Shown here piece after piece: positions 1 through 5,621 of a stretch of DNA of 7,923 nt; positions within the stretch are counted from its first letter, which is position 1, and every line of letters starts with the position of its first letter. The stretch covers positions 1 to 7,923 of the forward strand of contig JAQVSW010000033.1 in the NCBI GenBank assembly GCA_028700345.1, given 5' to 3'. The position numbers and the translations under genes were made by a program. The notes beneath the pieces were generated by a model. It saw nothing but the letters and a program-made list of their open reading frames with translations, searched no databases and was not told the origin of the DNA. Source of the DNA: Candidatus Shapirobacteria bacterium (GTDB lineage Bacteria > Patescibacteriota > Microgenomatia > UBA12405).

Positions 1-17
1 TTATTAATTAAATCTAA

Positions 18-221
18 ATGAAAGAACCACAAGTCAAAGGTACTGTTACTGAGGTTTTACCCGATCAATTATTTCGGGTCAAGCTCGAAGACGATCGTAT
101 CATCGTCTGTTATTTGGCCGGCAAACTTAAAATGCACCACATTCGCTGCCTCGCTGGAGACACTGTTTCGGTCGTTTTATCACCCGACGGCAACAAAGGT
201 CGAATTACCTACCGCGGCTGA
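18..221 (+). CDS. infA: Translation initiation factor IF-1
   Basis: IF-1 binds the A site of the 30S subunit during initiation and works with IF-2 and IF-3. The 67-aa product is one S1-type OB fold. Visible family signatures are KGTVTEVLPDQLFRVKLE (residues 7-24), AGKLKMHHIRCLAGD (34-48) and the closing GRITYRG; the family is usually about 70-72 aa. The start is firm because an in-frame TAA lies immediately upstream (15-17). There is no SD sequence in the 17 bases visible before the ATG. It is the first gene of the ribosomal cluster in this window. A hand count over 61-220 gives about 50% GC, against about 34% in a stretch of rpoA (2161-2340), so its base use differs from its neighbours. It ends in TGA, used as a true stop. 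Confidence 0.96.
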   Translation: MKEPQVKGTVTEVLPDQLFRVKLEDDRIIVCYLAGKLKMHHIRCLAGDTVSVVLSPDGNKGRITYRG

Positions 222-244
222 GTCCTTGTTTATCAATTTACTCT

Positions 245-273
245 TTGATATTATTGGCAGTTTAGGTTACAAT
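245..273 (+). promoter_or_regulatory. Sigma70-like promoter ahead of rpmJ
   Basis: TTGATA (245-250) and TACAAT (268-273) are separated by exactly 17 bases and match 10 of 12 consensus positions. Transcription would begin near 280, leaving a leader of about ten bases before the rpmJ ATG at 290. A second overlapping candidate is TTGTTT (226-231), 17 bases, TATTAT (249-254), with an extended TG one base before its -10. Both lie in the 68-base infA-rpmJ gap, the longest gap in the ribosomal cluster. They suggest that rpmJ and the genes after it can be transcribed independently of infA. This is a prediction from box matches only. Confidence 0.5.
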
Positions 274-289
274 ACCAAAGCCAAAGTTT

Positions 290-403
290 ATGAAAGTAAA
301 ATCAAGCATAAAACGCCGTTGTAAAAACTGCAAAATCGTTATTCGACGGGGGGTTAAGCGAGTTATTTGTTCTACTAAAAGACACACCCAAAAACAGGGT
401 TAA
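290..403 (+). CDS. rpmJ: 50S ribosomal protein L36 (bL36), zinc-binding form
   Basis: This is a small protein of the large ribosomal subunit that binds 23S rRNA. The 37-aa frame begins MKVKSSIKRRCKNCKIVIRR and ends in TAA. It keeps the full zinc-ribbon ligand set C11, C14, C27 and H32, so it is the zinc-containing (C+) form rather than the paralogue that has lost its cysteines. Length and motif spacing are normal for the family. No convincing SD sequence precedes the ATG. It follows a predicted promoter in the infA-rpmJ gap and lies 7 bases before rpsM, the usual alpha-operon order. Confidence 0.97.
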   Translation: MKVKSSIKRRCKNCKIVIRRGVKRVICSTKRHTQKQG

Positions 404-410
404 TTTTTTT

Positions 411-827
411 ATGAGAATTTCCGGAATTGAAATCCCTGATAATGAGAGAGCCCAGGTGGCTCTGACTCGTTTTTTTGGTATTGGTCCTAAAAATGTTCTT
501 AAACTTGCCAAAAAAGCTGGTATTGATTTAAATACTCGAATTAAATCTTTAAATCGTGATGATATTAGCTCTTTAATGAAGGCCCTTGAAGATTTTCAAA
601 CCGAAGGGGATTTAAAAAGAGAAATTCGTGAAAATATTGATCGTTTAAAAGCTATTAAATGTTATCGTGGAGTTCGCCACATCGTTTCCCTTCCCGTTAG
701 AGGTCAAAGAACCAAGTCTAATTCTCGGACCCGTAAAGGGAGAAAGAAAACTGTTGGTTCTCTTACGAAGGAAGCTTGGGCAAAAATTGAAACTCAGCAA
801 AAAGCTGCTGCAGTAGTCAAAAAATAA
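411..827 (+). CDS. rpsM: 30S ribosomal protein S13 (uS13)
   Basis: S13 sits in the head of the small subunit, contacts the P-site tRNA and forms bridges to the 50S subunit. The 138-aa product opens MRISGIEIPDNERAQVAL, followed by FFGIGPKN of the helix-two turns-helix region (21-28). It carries the signature CYRGVRHIVSLPVRGQRTKS (84-103) and then SRTRKGRKKTVG (105-116). The C-terminus runs about 20 residues beyond the usual end near KKTV, as a Lys/Ala-rich tail. Only a T-run separates the rpmJ stop from the ATG, so there is no SD. It is transcribed with rpmJ and rpsK. Confidence 0.97.
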   Translation: MRISGIEIPDNERAQVALTRFFGIGPKNVLKLAKKAGIDLNTRIKSLNRDDISSLMKALEDFQTEGDLKREIRENIDRLKAIKCYRGVRHIVSLPVRGQRTKSNSRTRKGRKKTVGSLTKEAWAKIETQQKAAAVVKK

Positions 828-836
828 AATAATTAT

Positions 837-1271
837 ATGGCAACTACAAAACCTAAAACCACTACCGAAGAAACAGTCAAAAAAAACAAATCTCTTCCGA
901 GGAGTAAAAAAGTTGTCAAAAGTCTCGCTGAAGGTCGTCTTTACATTCAATCAACCTTCAATAATACTATTGTCACTATTACCGATATTAAGGGAAATAC
1001 TCTCGCCTGGTCCAGTGCTGGACAATGCGGTTTTAAAGGCTCTCGTAAATCAACTCCTTATGCTGCCACTACTGCCATCGAAAAGGCTTTAGATGCCGTC
1101 AAACCTATTGGAATTAAAAAATTAGCAGTTTATCTAAAAGGACCAGGTACCGGACGTGATGCCGCTCTTCGTTTTCTTCGCTCCAAGCGCGATTTCGAAG
1201 TCGACATGATTGCTGATGTTACTCCTGTTCCTCACAACGGCCCCCGACCTCCCAAGGCCCGTCGAGTCTAA
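837..1271 (+). CDS. rpsK: 30S ribosomal protein S11 (uS11)
   Basis: S11 lies on the platform of the small subunit near the mRNA exit and 16S helices 23/24. The 144-aa product has a Lys-rich N-terminal extension (about 1-30), then FNNTIVTITD (41-50), GFKGSRKSTPYAA (65-77), KGPGTGRDAALRFL (101-114) and DVTPVPHNGPRPPKARRV (127-144). The HNG site, where the E. coli protein carries isoaspartate, is kept (N134-G135). The residue after it is Pro where E. coli has Cys. Compared from memory with E. coli S11, the stretch between GPGTGR and DVTP is one residue longer. No SD is visible; an AT-rich 9-base gap follows rpsM. Confidence 0.97.
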   Translation: MATTKPKTTTEETVKKNKSLPRSKKVVKSLAEGRLYIQSTFNNTIVTITDIKGNTLAWSSAGQCGFKGSRKSTPYAATTAIEKALDAVKPIGIKKLAVYLKGPGTGRDAALRFLRSKRDFEVDMIADVTPVPHNGPRPPKARRV

Positions 1272-1279
1272 AAAATATT

Positions 1280-1909
1280 ATGAGAAGTACACTTGATACT
1301 AAATGTCGACTTTGCCGTAGTGAAGGCGTAAAGCTTTATTTAAAAGGTGATCGTTGTTTTTCTCCTAAATGTCCTCTTGAAAAGAAAGGTGCCGTTAAAC
1401 CAGGCATGCACGGAGCTAAGAGAAGTCGAAAACCGACTGATTACGGCATTCAGCTTCGGGCTAAGCAAAAAGCTAAACGTTTTTATGGAGTAGCCGAAAC
1501 TCAATTCAAAAATTATTACACCGCCGCTAAAAAACTAAAAGGTTTAGTTGGTGAAAATTTATTAATCCTCATCGAGAGAAGACTTGACAATGTTGTTTAT
1601 TTATCTGGTCTCTGTTTATCCAGAAGTCACGCCAAGCAATTGATCAGCCACAAAGAGGTTCTGGTCAACGGTAAAGTCTTAAATATTTCTTCTTATTTAG
1701 TAAAAGTAGGGGATGTCATTACTCTAAAACCAAAAATAATTGAAAAAAGTGGCGATACTTTTAAGTACGCCAATAAAGACTTCAAAGCTCCGGAGTGGAT
1801 TGATCTCGACAAATCCAAATCCAGCGCCAAAATAATTGCTCTTCCCATTATCGATCAAAATCATAACGGGATCGATGTAAATTTAATTATTGAATATTAT
1901 TCAAGATAA
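1280..1909 (+). CDS. rpsD: 30S ribosomal protein S4 (uS4), zinc-binding form
   Basis: S4 is a primary 16S-binding assembly protein of the small subunit, important for decoding accuracy and, in E. coli, an autogenous regulator of its operon. The 209-aa product has an N-terminal zinc site with four cysteines, C9, C12, C26 and C31, as in the C+ form of the family. The S4 RNA-binding domain spans roughly 100-150 (RRLDNVVYLSG, SRSHAKQLISHKEVLVNG). The C-terminus ends in the usual IIEYYSR. Length is normal. It lies between rpsK and rpoA, the order common outside Firmicutes. The ATG follows rpsK by 8 bases with no SD. I see no obvious regulatory fold in that gap. Confidence 0.97.
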   Translation: MRSTLDTKCRLCRSEGVKLYLKGDRCFSPKCPLEKKGAVKPGMHGAKRSRKPTDYGIQLRAKQKAKRFYGVAETQFKNYYTAAKKLKGLVGENLLILIERRLDNVVYLSGLCLSRSHAKQLISHKEVLVNGKVLNISSYLVKVGDVITLKPKIIEKSGDTFKYANKDFKAPEWIDLDKSKSSAKIIALPIIDQNHNGIDVNLIIEYYSR

Positions 1910-1912
1910 CAA

Positions 1913-1918
1913 AAGGAG
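1913..1918 (+). promoter_or_regulatory. Strong Shine-Dalgarno of rpoA
   Basis: AAGGAG sits 6 bases before the rpoA ATG, in the 15-base rpsD-rpoA gap. It is one of only two clear SD sequences in the nine-gene ribosomal cluster and fixes the rpoA start. Confidence 0.8.
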
Positions 1919-1924
1919 AAAACC

Positions 1925-2845
1925 ATGATTGACACCAGTCGCTTTCATATTAAAACCATTAAACAAACTTCTACCTACGGTAAGTTTGAGTTGACTCCAC
2001 TTGTTGGAGGTTTAGGCCATACTTTAGGTAATAGTCTTCGTCGCATTTTACTAATCACTATTCCTGGTGCCGCCATTACTCGCATCAAAGTTGATGGTGC
2101 GACTCACTTATTTACTACCTTACCTGGAATAAAAGAAGATTTGGTTGAAATTTCTCTTAATTTAAAAAAGATTAAATTTACCTATGCCAAGGAAGAACCA
2201 ACTATTTTAATCTTAGATAAAAAAGGCAAGGGTGTCATTACCGCCGCTGATATTGCTGATAGTACAGTTTGTAAAGTTTCTAATCCCGATCAAGTTATTG
2301 CCACTTTGACTGATGCTAAAGCCCATCTTAAAGTTGAAATGACCGTCGAGAGAGGCGTTGGTTATACTTTAGCTCGAGAACAAAAAACTGATATTGTTGG
2401 AGAAATTATTTTAGATGCCACCTTTACTCCAGTTTTAAAAGCTAATTACTCCGTTGAGCCTACTCGTCTTGGTAAAAAAAGTAATTATGACAAATTAACT
2501 ATGGAAATATGGACTGATGCTTCAATTGATCCTTTAATTGCTTTAAAAATGGCTGCCAAAGATTTAATCAATGCTCTTGATCAAATTGTTGATACCAGAG
2601 AATTTGAAGACGAAGTCATCACTCTCGATTCTATGCCCATCAATCAAATGGCCGAAATTTCAGTTGAAGAAATTGAATTACCTCTTCGGGTGACCAACGC
2701 TCTTAAAAAAGCCGATTATTCAACTATTAACGATCTAGTTAAAGCGGGTCGCTCTGAAGTAAGTAAAGCCAAAAATGTTGGTGAAAAATCGTTAAAAATT
2801 ATTGATGCTTGGCTTGAGGAAAAAAGCTTTTCTTGGAATAAATAA
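1925..2845 (+). CDS. rpoA: DNA-directed RNA polymerase subunit alpha
   Basis: The alpha dimer scaffolds RNA polymerase assembly, and its C-terminal domain contacts promoter UP elements and activators. The 306-aa product has the N-terminal dimerisation/assembly domain (1 to about 230), with GLGHTLGNSLRRILL (29-43) and the late motif around IDPLIALKMAAKDL (201-214). A short linker leads to the C-terminal domain (about 245-306). Aligned by eye to E. coli, the DNA-contact residues R265, N268, N294, G296, K298 and S299 correspond to R255, N258, N284, G286, K288 and S289 here, so UP-element binding appears kept. Length is slightly below the usual 315-330. It has the best SD of the cluster and lies two bases before rplQ. 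Confidence 0.98.
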   Translation: MIDTSRFHIKTIKQTSTYGKFELTPLVGGLGHTLGNSLRRILLITIPGAAITRIKVDGATHLFTTLPGIKEDLVEISLNLKKIKFTYAKEEPTILILDKKGKGVITAADIADSTVCKVSNPDQVIATLTDAKAHLKVEMTVERGVGYTLAREQKTDIVGEIILDATFTPVLKANYSVEPTRLGKKSNYDKLTMEIWTDASIDPLIALKMAAKDLINALDQIVDTREFEDEVITLDSMPINQMAEISVEEIELPLRVTNALKKADYSTINDLVKAGRSEVSKAKNVGEKSLKIIDAWLEEKSFSWNK

Positions 2846-2847
2846 AC

Positions 2848-3351
2848 ATGAGACATCGAATTTCAGGTTACCATTTAGGTCGAACTACCAATCAAAGAAA
2901 AAATCTTTACAGGTCTCAGCTTCGCTCTTTATTCACTCATGGTTATATTAAAACCACTGTCACCAAGGCAAAATCTATCGCTCCTCTGGCTGAAAAAATT
3001 GCCCTCTCTGCCGTGAAAGCTGATCTAAATTCTCGCCGCTATATTTTTACTTTCTTTCAAGATCGAAATGTAGTCAACAATATTGTGAATGCTTTTACCA
3101 CTACTTTTTCTGGTCAGACCCAAAACTTTACTCAGATGAATAATGTCAAATTCCGACAGGGTGACAATGCTTTAATTGTTCGTCTAAGTTTTGTTAAAGA
3201 AGTAAAATGTATCTCTCCTGTTATTTCCAAAGCTGACAAAAAAATAGCATCTGATAAAATAAAAGTCTCTTTTGGTGGAAAAGTGAAGGAAGTTAGAAAA
3301 AAAGTTGCGACTAAAAAGAAAATAGTTACCAAAAAGGAGACTAAAAAATGA
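2848..3351 (+). CDS. rplQ: 50S ribosomal protein L17 (bL17)
   Basis: L17 is a large-subunit protein near the polypeptide exit tunnel. The 167-aa product begins with the family signature MRHRISGYHLGRTTNQRKNL and continues with LRSLFTHGYIKTTVTKAKSI (25-44) and PLAEKIALSAVKADLNSRR (46-64). The core ends near 120 with RQGDNALIVRLSFV; after that comes a Lys/Val-rich tail of about 45 residues rich in KK pairs. The usual length is about 115-130 aa, so the tail is an extension. The ATG lies 2 bases after the rpoA stop with no SD, which suggests translational coupling. It ends in TGA, overlapping the rplM start in an ATGA (3348-3351). Confidence 0.96.
   Translation: MRHRISGYHLGRTTNQRKNLYRSQLRSLFTHGYIKTTVTKAKSIAPLAEKIALSAVKADLNSRRYIFTFFQDRNVVNNIVNAFTTTFSGQTQNFTQMNNVKFRQGDNALIVRLSFVKEVKCISPVISKADKKIASDKIKVSFGGKVKEVRKKVATKKKIVTKKETKK
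3334..3339 (+). promoter_or_regulatory. Shine-Dalgarno of rplM inside rplQ
   Basis: AAGGAG lies 8 bases before the rplM ATG, within the last Lys codons of rplQ. Together with the ATGA stop-start overlap it supports the chosen rplM start and coupled translation. Confidence 0.75.
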
Positions 3352-3770
3352 AATCAAAAACTACGGTTTTAAAAGGTAGTAATCCTATCCGTACTTGGAT
3401 TTTAATCGATTTATCGGGTAAAACTCTAGGCCGTGTCGCTACTGAAATTGCTGCCATTTTAATGGGTAAAAATAAAGCCACCTTTTCTTATCATCGTGAC
3501 GATGGAGATTATGTTGTGGCTATAAATGCCAAAGATATTATTGTTACTGGCAAAAAACTAAAACAAAAAATATATTACCGTCATACGGCTTATACCGGTA
3601 ATTTATATGAACTTTCTCTAAAAGATTTATTAAAAAAGGATCCAAGAAAGGTAATCGAATACGCCGTTTATGGTATGATTCCCAAAAATCATCTTCGGGC
3701 CAAAAGAATGCGTCGATTAAAAATTTTTACCAATGCAGAGCATAAATATGCTGAAAAAATAGGAAAATAA
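3348..3770 (+). CDS. rplM: 50S ribosomal protein L13 (uL13)
   Basis: L13 is an early-assembly protein of the large subunit that binds 23S rRNA. The 140-aa product shows the family pattern in order: WILIDLSGKTLGRVATEIA (17-35), DDGDYVVAINAKDIIVTGKK (51-70), YYRHTAYTGN (76-85), YAVYGMIPKNHLRAKRMRRL (105-124) and a final EHKYAEKIGK. Length is typical (about 140-150). The start overlaps the rplQ stop by four bases and is preceded by a good SD. It is followed one base after its TAA by rpsI, and the rplM-rpsI pair is an almost universal bacterial couplet. Confidence 0.97.
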   Translation: MKSKTTVLKGSNPIRTWILIDLSGKTLGRVATEIAAILMGKNKATFSYHRDDGDYVVAINAKDIIVTGKKLKQKIYYRHTAYTGNLYELSLKDLLKKDPRKVIEYAVYGMIPKNHLRAKRMRRLKIFTNAEHKYAEKIGK

Positions 3771-3771
3771 T

Positions 3772-4188
3772 ATGGCTACTCCAAAAACACCCAAAAAAAC
3801 TTCAACTACTTATATTTATGCTTTAGGTCGGCGCAAGGCTGCTGTAGCTACCGTAAAATTATATAAAGGAAAGGGGGATTCAATCATAAATAGTCGTCCC
3901 TTAAACAAATATTTTCCCTTAACTTTTTCTCGTTTAGACCTCCCCTTTGTCACCACTGAAACTCAAAATAAATATTATTTTAATGCCAAGATAGTCGGCG
4001 GTGGTAAAACTGGTCAGCTTTCTGCTTTAATTCTAGCTCTTTCTAGGGCTTTAAAAAAATCAAACGTAGATTTTACTTCTCTTCTCGCTCAAGCTGGATT
4101 ACTTACCGTTGACGCTCGTGTTCGTGAACGTCGGATGGTTGGTACTGGTGGTAAAGCGAGACGCCAAAAGCAATCTCCAAAGCGTTAA
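3772..4188 (+). CDS. rpsI: 30S ribosomal protein S9 (uS9)
   Basis: S9 lies in the head of the 30S subunit, and its C-terminal tail reaches the P-site tRNA anticodon. The 138-aa product has a short basic N-terminal extension and then YALGRRKAAVATVKLYKGKG (16-35). KIVGGGKTGQLSALILALSRAL (73-94) follows, and the C-terminus is LLTVDARVRERRMVGTGGKA (110-129) plus RRQKQSPKR. The terminal Lys-Arg that contacts tRNA in E. coli (SKR) is kept as PKR. A weak AGGA (3761-3764) sits 7 bases before the ATG. It is the last gene of the ribosomal cluster; the next 109 bases are non-coding and contain a repeat. Confidence 0.97.
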   Translation: MATPKTPKKTSTTYIYALGRRKAAVATVKLYKGKGDSIINSRPLNKYFPLTFSRLDLPFVTTETQNKYYFNAKIVGGGKTGQLSALILALSRALKKSNVDFTSLLAQAGLLTVDARVRERRMVGTGGKARRQKQSPKR

Positions 4189-4208
4189 TATCTTGTCATT
4201 GTATAATC

Positions 4209-4278
4209 CTCGTCATAGCGAGGAAGTACTCCGACGAAGCAATCATTCAAAAATTAATCCTGTCGCAAGACGAGTTTT
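4209..4278 (+). terminator. Possible terminator of the ribosomal cluster
   Basis: CTCGTC (4209-4214) is exactly complementary to GACGAG (4269-4274), which is followed directly by TTTTCT. The paired arms enclose a repeat that can itself fold. A smaller alternative is GTC-GCAA-GAC (4262-4271), a short stem with a GNRA-type tetraloop just before the same T-run. The position, about 20-90 bases after the rpsI stop, fits transcription termination, but the outer stem is only 6 bp with a 54-base interior, so this is weak. Confidence 0.3.
4212..4244 (+). repeat. Degenerate palindromic interspersed repeat
   Basis: The 33-base stretch begins GTCATAGCGAGG, has a centre containing the palindrome AGTACT, and ends GACGAAGCAATC. 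From memory, this matches a family of short intergenic repeats in many bacterial genomes, with arms GTCATTGCGAGG and CGACGAAGCAATC around a variable palindromic centre. Here one base of the ATTGC/GCAAT outer stem is changed (ATAGC), so the copy looks decayed. GTCATTG at 4195-4201 may be a second fragment of the same 5' arm. It lies in the gap after rpsI, the usual place for such elements. Only one copy is in view, so repeat status rests on recognition. Confidence 0.55.
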
Positions 4279-4297
4279 CTAATATCCTTAAATTAAA

Positions 4298-4648
4298 TTA
4301 TTTTTGTTGGCCTGTTCTCTTTGCTATTATCTGCTCATTAATACTTTTTTTGGCTTCGGTATAAACTTCAGGTAATTTTTCTGATACTTTCTCTCCAGGT
4401 TTAACTCCATAAAAACTGTCAAGACTTCTTTCTAAAATTTCCAAGTTATCAATTCCTTTATGCACCTCCGTGAACTTGTTTATCATTTCTGCTGGGGAAT
4501 CTATTCCCTGAAATGGATTTCCATCCGGATTAAGTGAACCATCGTAAGGTACACCAGTTTCAACTTGTCTTAATGTCCCCAGTAAATCAGCAACATAGCC
4601 CCCAAAAGAAGATATTGTTGAGGTAAATTCAGATCTGTTATCAATCAT
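4298..4648 (-). CDS. Hypothetical protein, 116 aa
   Basis: I do not recognise this protein. It has no Cys, no Trp, no signal peptide and no membrane segment, so a soluble cytoplasmic protein is likely. Three stretches look helical: about 5-30 (EFTSTISSFGGYVADLLGTL), 52-80 (with HKGIDNLEILERSLDSFY) and 95-112. They are separated by a Gly/Pro/Asn/Asp-rich loop (32-50) and a GVKPGEK turn (81-87). The C-terminus is polar and basic (AKRTGQQK). The frame is the only long one in the gap between rpsI and uppP. It reads away from uppP, convergent with the ribosomal cluster. There is no SD, but a TATAAT lies 29 bases upstream on its strand. The function is unknown. Confidence 0.6.
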   Translation of the reverse strand: MIDNRSEFTSTISSFGGYVADLLGTLRQVETGVPYDGSLNPDGNPFQGIDSPAEMINKFTEVHKGIDNLEILERSLDSFYGVKPGEKVSEKLPEVYTEAKKSINEQIIAKRTGQQK

Positions 4649-4677
4649 ATGTAAAGTAATTTTTAACTTACACTGTT

Positions 4678-4683
4678 ATTATA
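4678..4683 (-). promoter_or_regulatory. Candidate -10 box for the 116-aa gene
   Basis: On the minus strand this reads TATAAT, a perfect -10 hexamer. It would start transcription near 4671, giving a leader of about 22 bases. No good -35 is found 16-18 bases upstream; that position falls inside the palindrome at 4698-4709. Confidence 0.3.
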
Positions 4684-4694
4684 TATCAAATTCA

Positions 4695-4722
4695 TCGACA
4701 GAATTCTGTTTTGCGCTAAAAT
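4695..4722 (+). promoter_or_regulatory. Promoter of uppP, probably leaderless transcript
   Basis: TCGACA (4695-4700, 5 of 6 matches) and TAAAAT (4717-4722, 5 of 6) are separated by 16 bases. The -10 ends only 5 bases before the uppP ATG at 4728, so transcription would begin at or next to the start codon. There is no SD before that ATG, which fits a leaderless mRNA. The prediction rests on box matches and spacing. Confidence 0.45.
4698..4709. repeat. Perfect 12-bp palindrome in divergent promoter gap
   Basis: ACAGAATTCTGT is its own reverse complement. It overlaps the last three bases of the predicted uppP -35 and covers the place where a -35 for the divergent 116-aa gene would fall. A dimeric regulator bound here could control both genes. 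A 12-bp palindrome is expected about twice by chance in a window of this size, so location is the main argument. Confidence 0.35.
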
Positions 4723-4727
4723 AGTTA

Positions 4728-5456
4728 ATGTCTTTGATCCAATCTTTTATCCTCGCTTTTGTTCAAGGTGTTGCCGAATTTTTACCTATTTCCTCTGATG
4801 GTCATCTAAATTTAGTTCAACATCTCTTTGGTTTAACCCCATCTTTGAGTTTTGATGTTTTTCTTCACACCGCTACCTTTTTTTCTGTTCTTTTCTATTT
4901 TCGTAAAAGATTAAACTATCTTTTATCCAATTTGCCGTATATTATTGTCGGTACTATTCCGGCTGTTATCGTTGGTTTCTTTTTTAAAGATCAAATTATT
5001 TCTCTTTTTGCCACTCCAAAATTACTGCCATGGTTCTTTTTAATAACTGCCATTTGTGTTTTTTCCACCAAACTTGTCAAAAAACAGGACAAAAAAATTA
5101 CTTACCTATCGGCATTTATTATTGGCATTTTTCAAGCTGTGGCCATTCTCCCTGGTGTTTCCCGTTCCGGTTTGACAATTTTTTCGGGAATTCTTTTAGG
5201 TCTATTCCCAGTCAATGCTTTTAATTTTTCTTTTGCCTTATTCATTCCTGTTTCTGTCGGTGCCATTTTGCTAGAAATAAATAATATTTTATCCCCAGGT
5301 CTTTTAACAATTAATAATCTTATTGCCTTTATTTTTGCCTTTTTAATTGGGCTTTTAGCCTTAAAAATTCTTGAAAAAGTAATTTTAAGTAACAAATTCT
5401 GGTATTTTGGAGTTTACACTTTTGTCCTATCTTTTGTTCTTTTCTTTTTTCTCTAG
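4728..5456 (+). CDS. uppP: Undecaprenyl-diphosphate phosphatase (BacA/UppP)
   Basis: This membrane enzyme dephosphorylates undecaprenyl pyrophosphate to regenerate the lipid carrier for peptidoglycan and other envelope polymers; overproduction is known to give bacitracin resistance. Both family motifs are present. The first, QGVAEFLPISSDGHL (13-27), contains the (E/Q)xxxE pair Q13/E17. The second, PGVSRSGLT (142-150), contains S145 and R146. GTIPAVIVGFFFKD (75-88) and the loop before the second motif also match. Most of the chain is hydrophobic and multi-spanning. The 242 aa are shorter than the usual 260-280. Asp24 replaces the common Thr of SSTGH. An in-frame TAG (4722-4724) just upstream fixes the start. 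The TAG stop shares a CTAG with a small gene on the other strand. Confidence 0.95.
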   Translation: MSLIQSFILAFVQGVAEFLPISSDGHLNLVQHLFGLTPSLSFDVFLHTATFFSVLFYFRKRLNYLLSNLPYIIVGTIPAVIVGFFFKDQIISLFATPKLLPWFFLITAICVFSTKLVKKQDKKITYLSAFIIGIFQAVAILPGVSRSGLTIFSGILLGLFPVNAFNFSFALFIPVSVGAILLEINNILSPGLLTINNLIAFIFAFLIGLLALKILEKVILSNKFWYFGVYTFVLSFVLFFFL

Positions 5457-5611
5457 GCCTCGGCTATCTTTCCTCTTATTTGAGCTTCTTTGAATTTTCT
5501 AATACTCTTGATTGTTTTTTTAAGAGCTTTATAGCGTGTTTCAAAATCAACCGCTTTTACAAAAAACTCTGACACCACCAAAAGTTCTTGGTCTTTATTT
5601 TTCTTTGTCAT
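5453..5611 (-). CDS. Small hypothetical protein, 52 aa
   Basis: The frame starts MTKKNKDQELLVVSEFFVKA, continues VDFETRYKALKKTIKSIRKF and ends KEAQIRGKIAEA, then TAG. It is highly charged and looks almost wholly helical, perhaps a short amphipathic helix or coiled coil. There is no Cys, Trp, signal or membrane segment, and I do not recognise a family. An in-frame TAA (5615-5617) two codons upstream fixes the ATG as the first start. No SD is present. It follows korB by 46 bases on the same strand and is probably co-transcribed with it. Its TAG (5453-5455) interlocks with the uppP TAG (5454-5456). It does not resemble the missing C-terminal part of KorB. Being short, it could be non-coding, but its composition is protein-like. 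Confidence 0.5.
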   Translation of the reverse strand: MTKKNKDQELLVVSEFFVKAVDFETRYKALKKTIKSIRKFKEAQIRGKIAEA

Positions 5612-5621
5612 ATATTATTTT

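Noticed and set aside
302..511. 69-aa minus-strand frame over rpmJ and rpsM
   Set aside because: It is antisense to conserved genes, with no promoter or SD and no recognisable motif.
645..950. 101-aa open frame on the minus strand across rpsM and rpsK
   Set aside because: It lies wholly antisense to two certain ribosomal genes and is rich in Phe/Ser, as expected for the complement of Lys-rich coding sequence.
18..3351. Alternative genetic code (UGA as glycine), as in some Patescibacteria
   Set aside because: TGA ends infA and rplQ exactly where the families end, and no internal TGA is needed in any gene.
4202..4207. Perfect TATAAT after rpsI as a + strand promoter
   Set aside because: No -35 match lies 16-18 bases upstream, and no + strand gene follows for 500 bases; probably chance in AT-rich DNA.
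4207..4224. TCCTCG/CGAGGA 6-bp hairpin as an intrinsic terminator
   Set aside because: No T-run follows the stem; the pairing is better explained as part of the palindromic repeat.
5132..5395. 87-aa minus-strand frame inside uppP
   Set aside because: It is antisense to a certain membrane-protein gene; its Lys/Pro-rich composition is the shadow of Phe/Leu/Gly codons.
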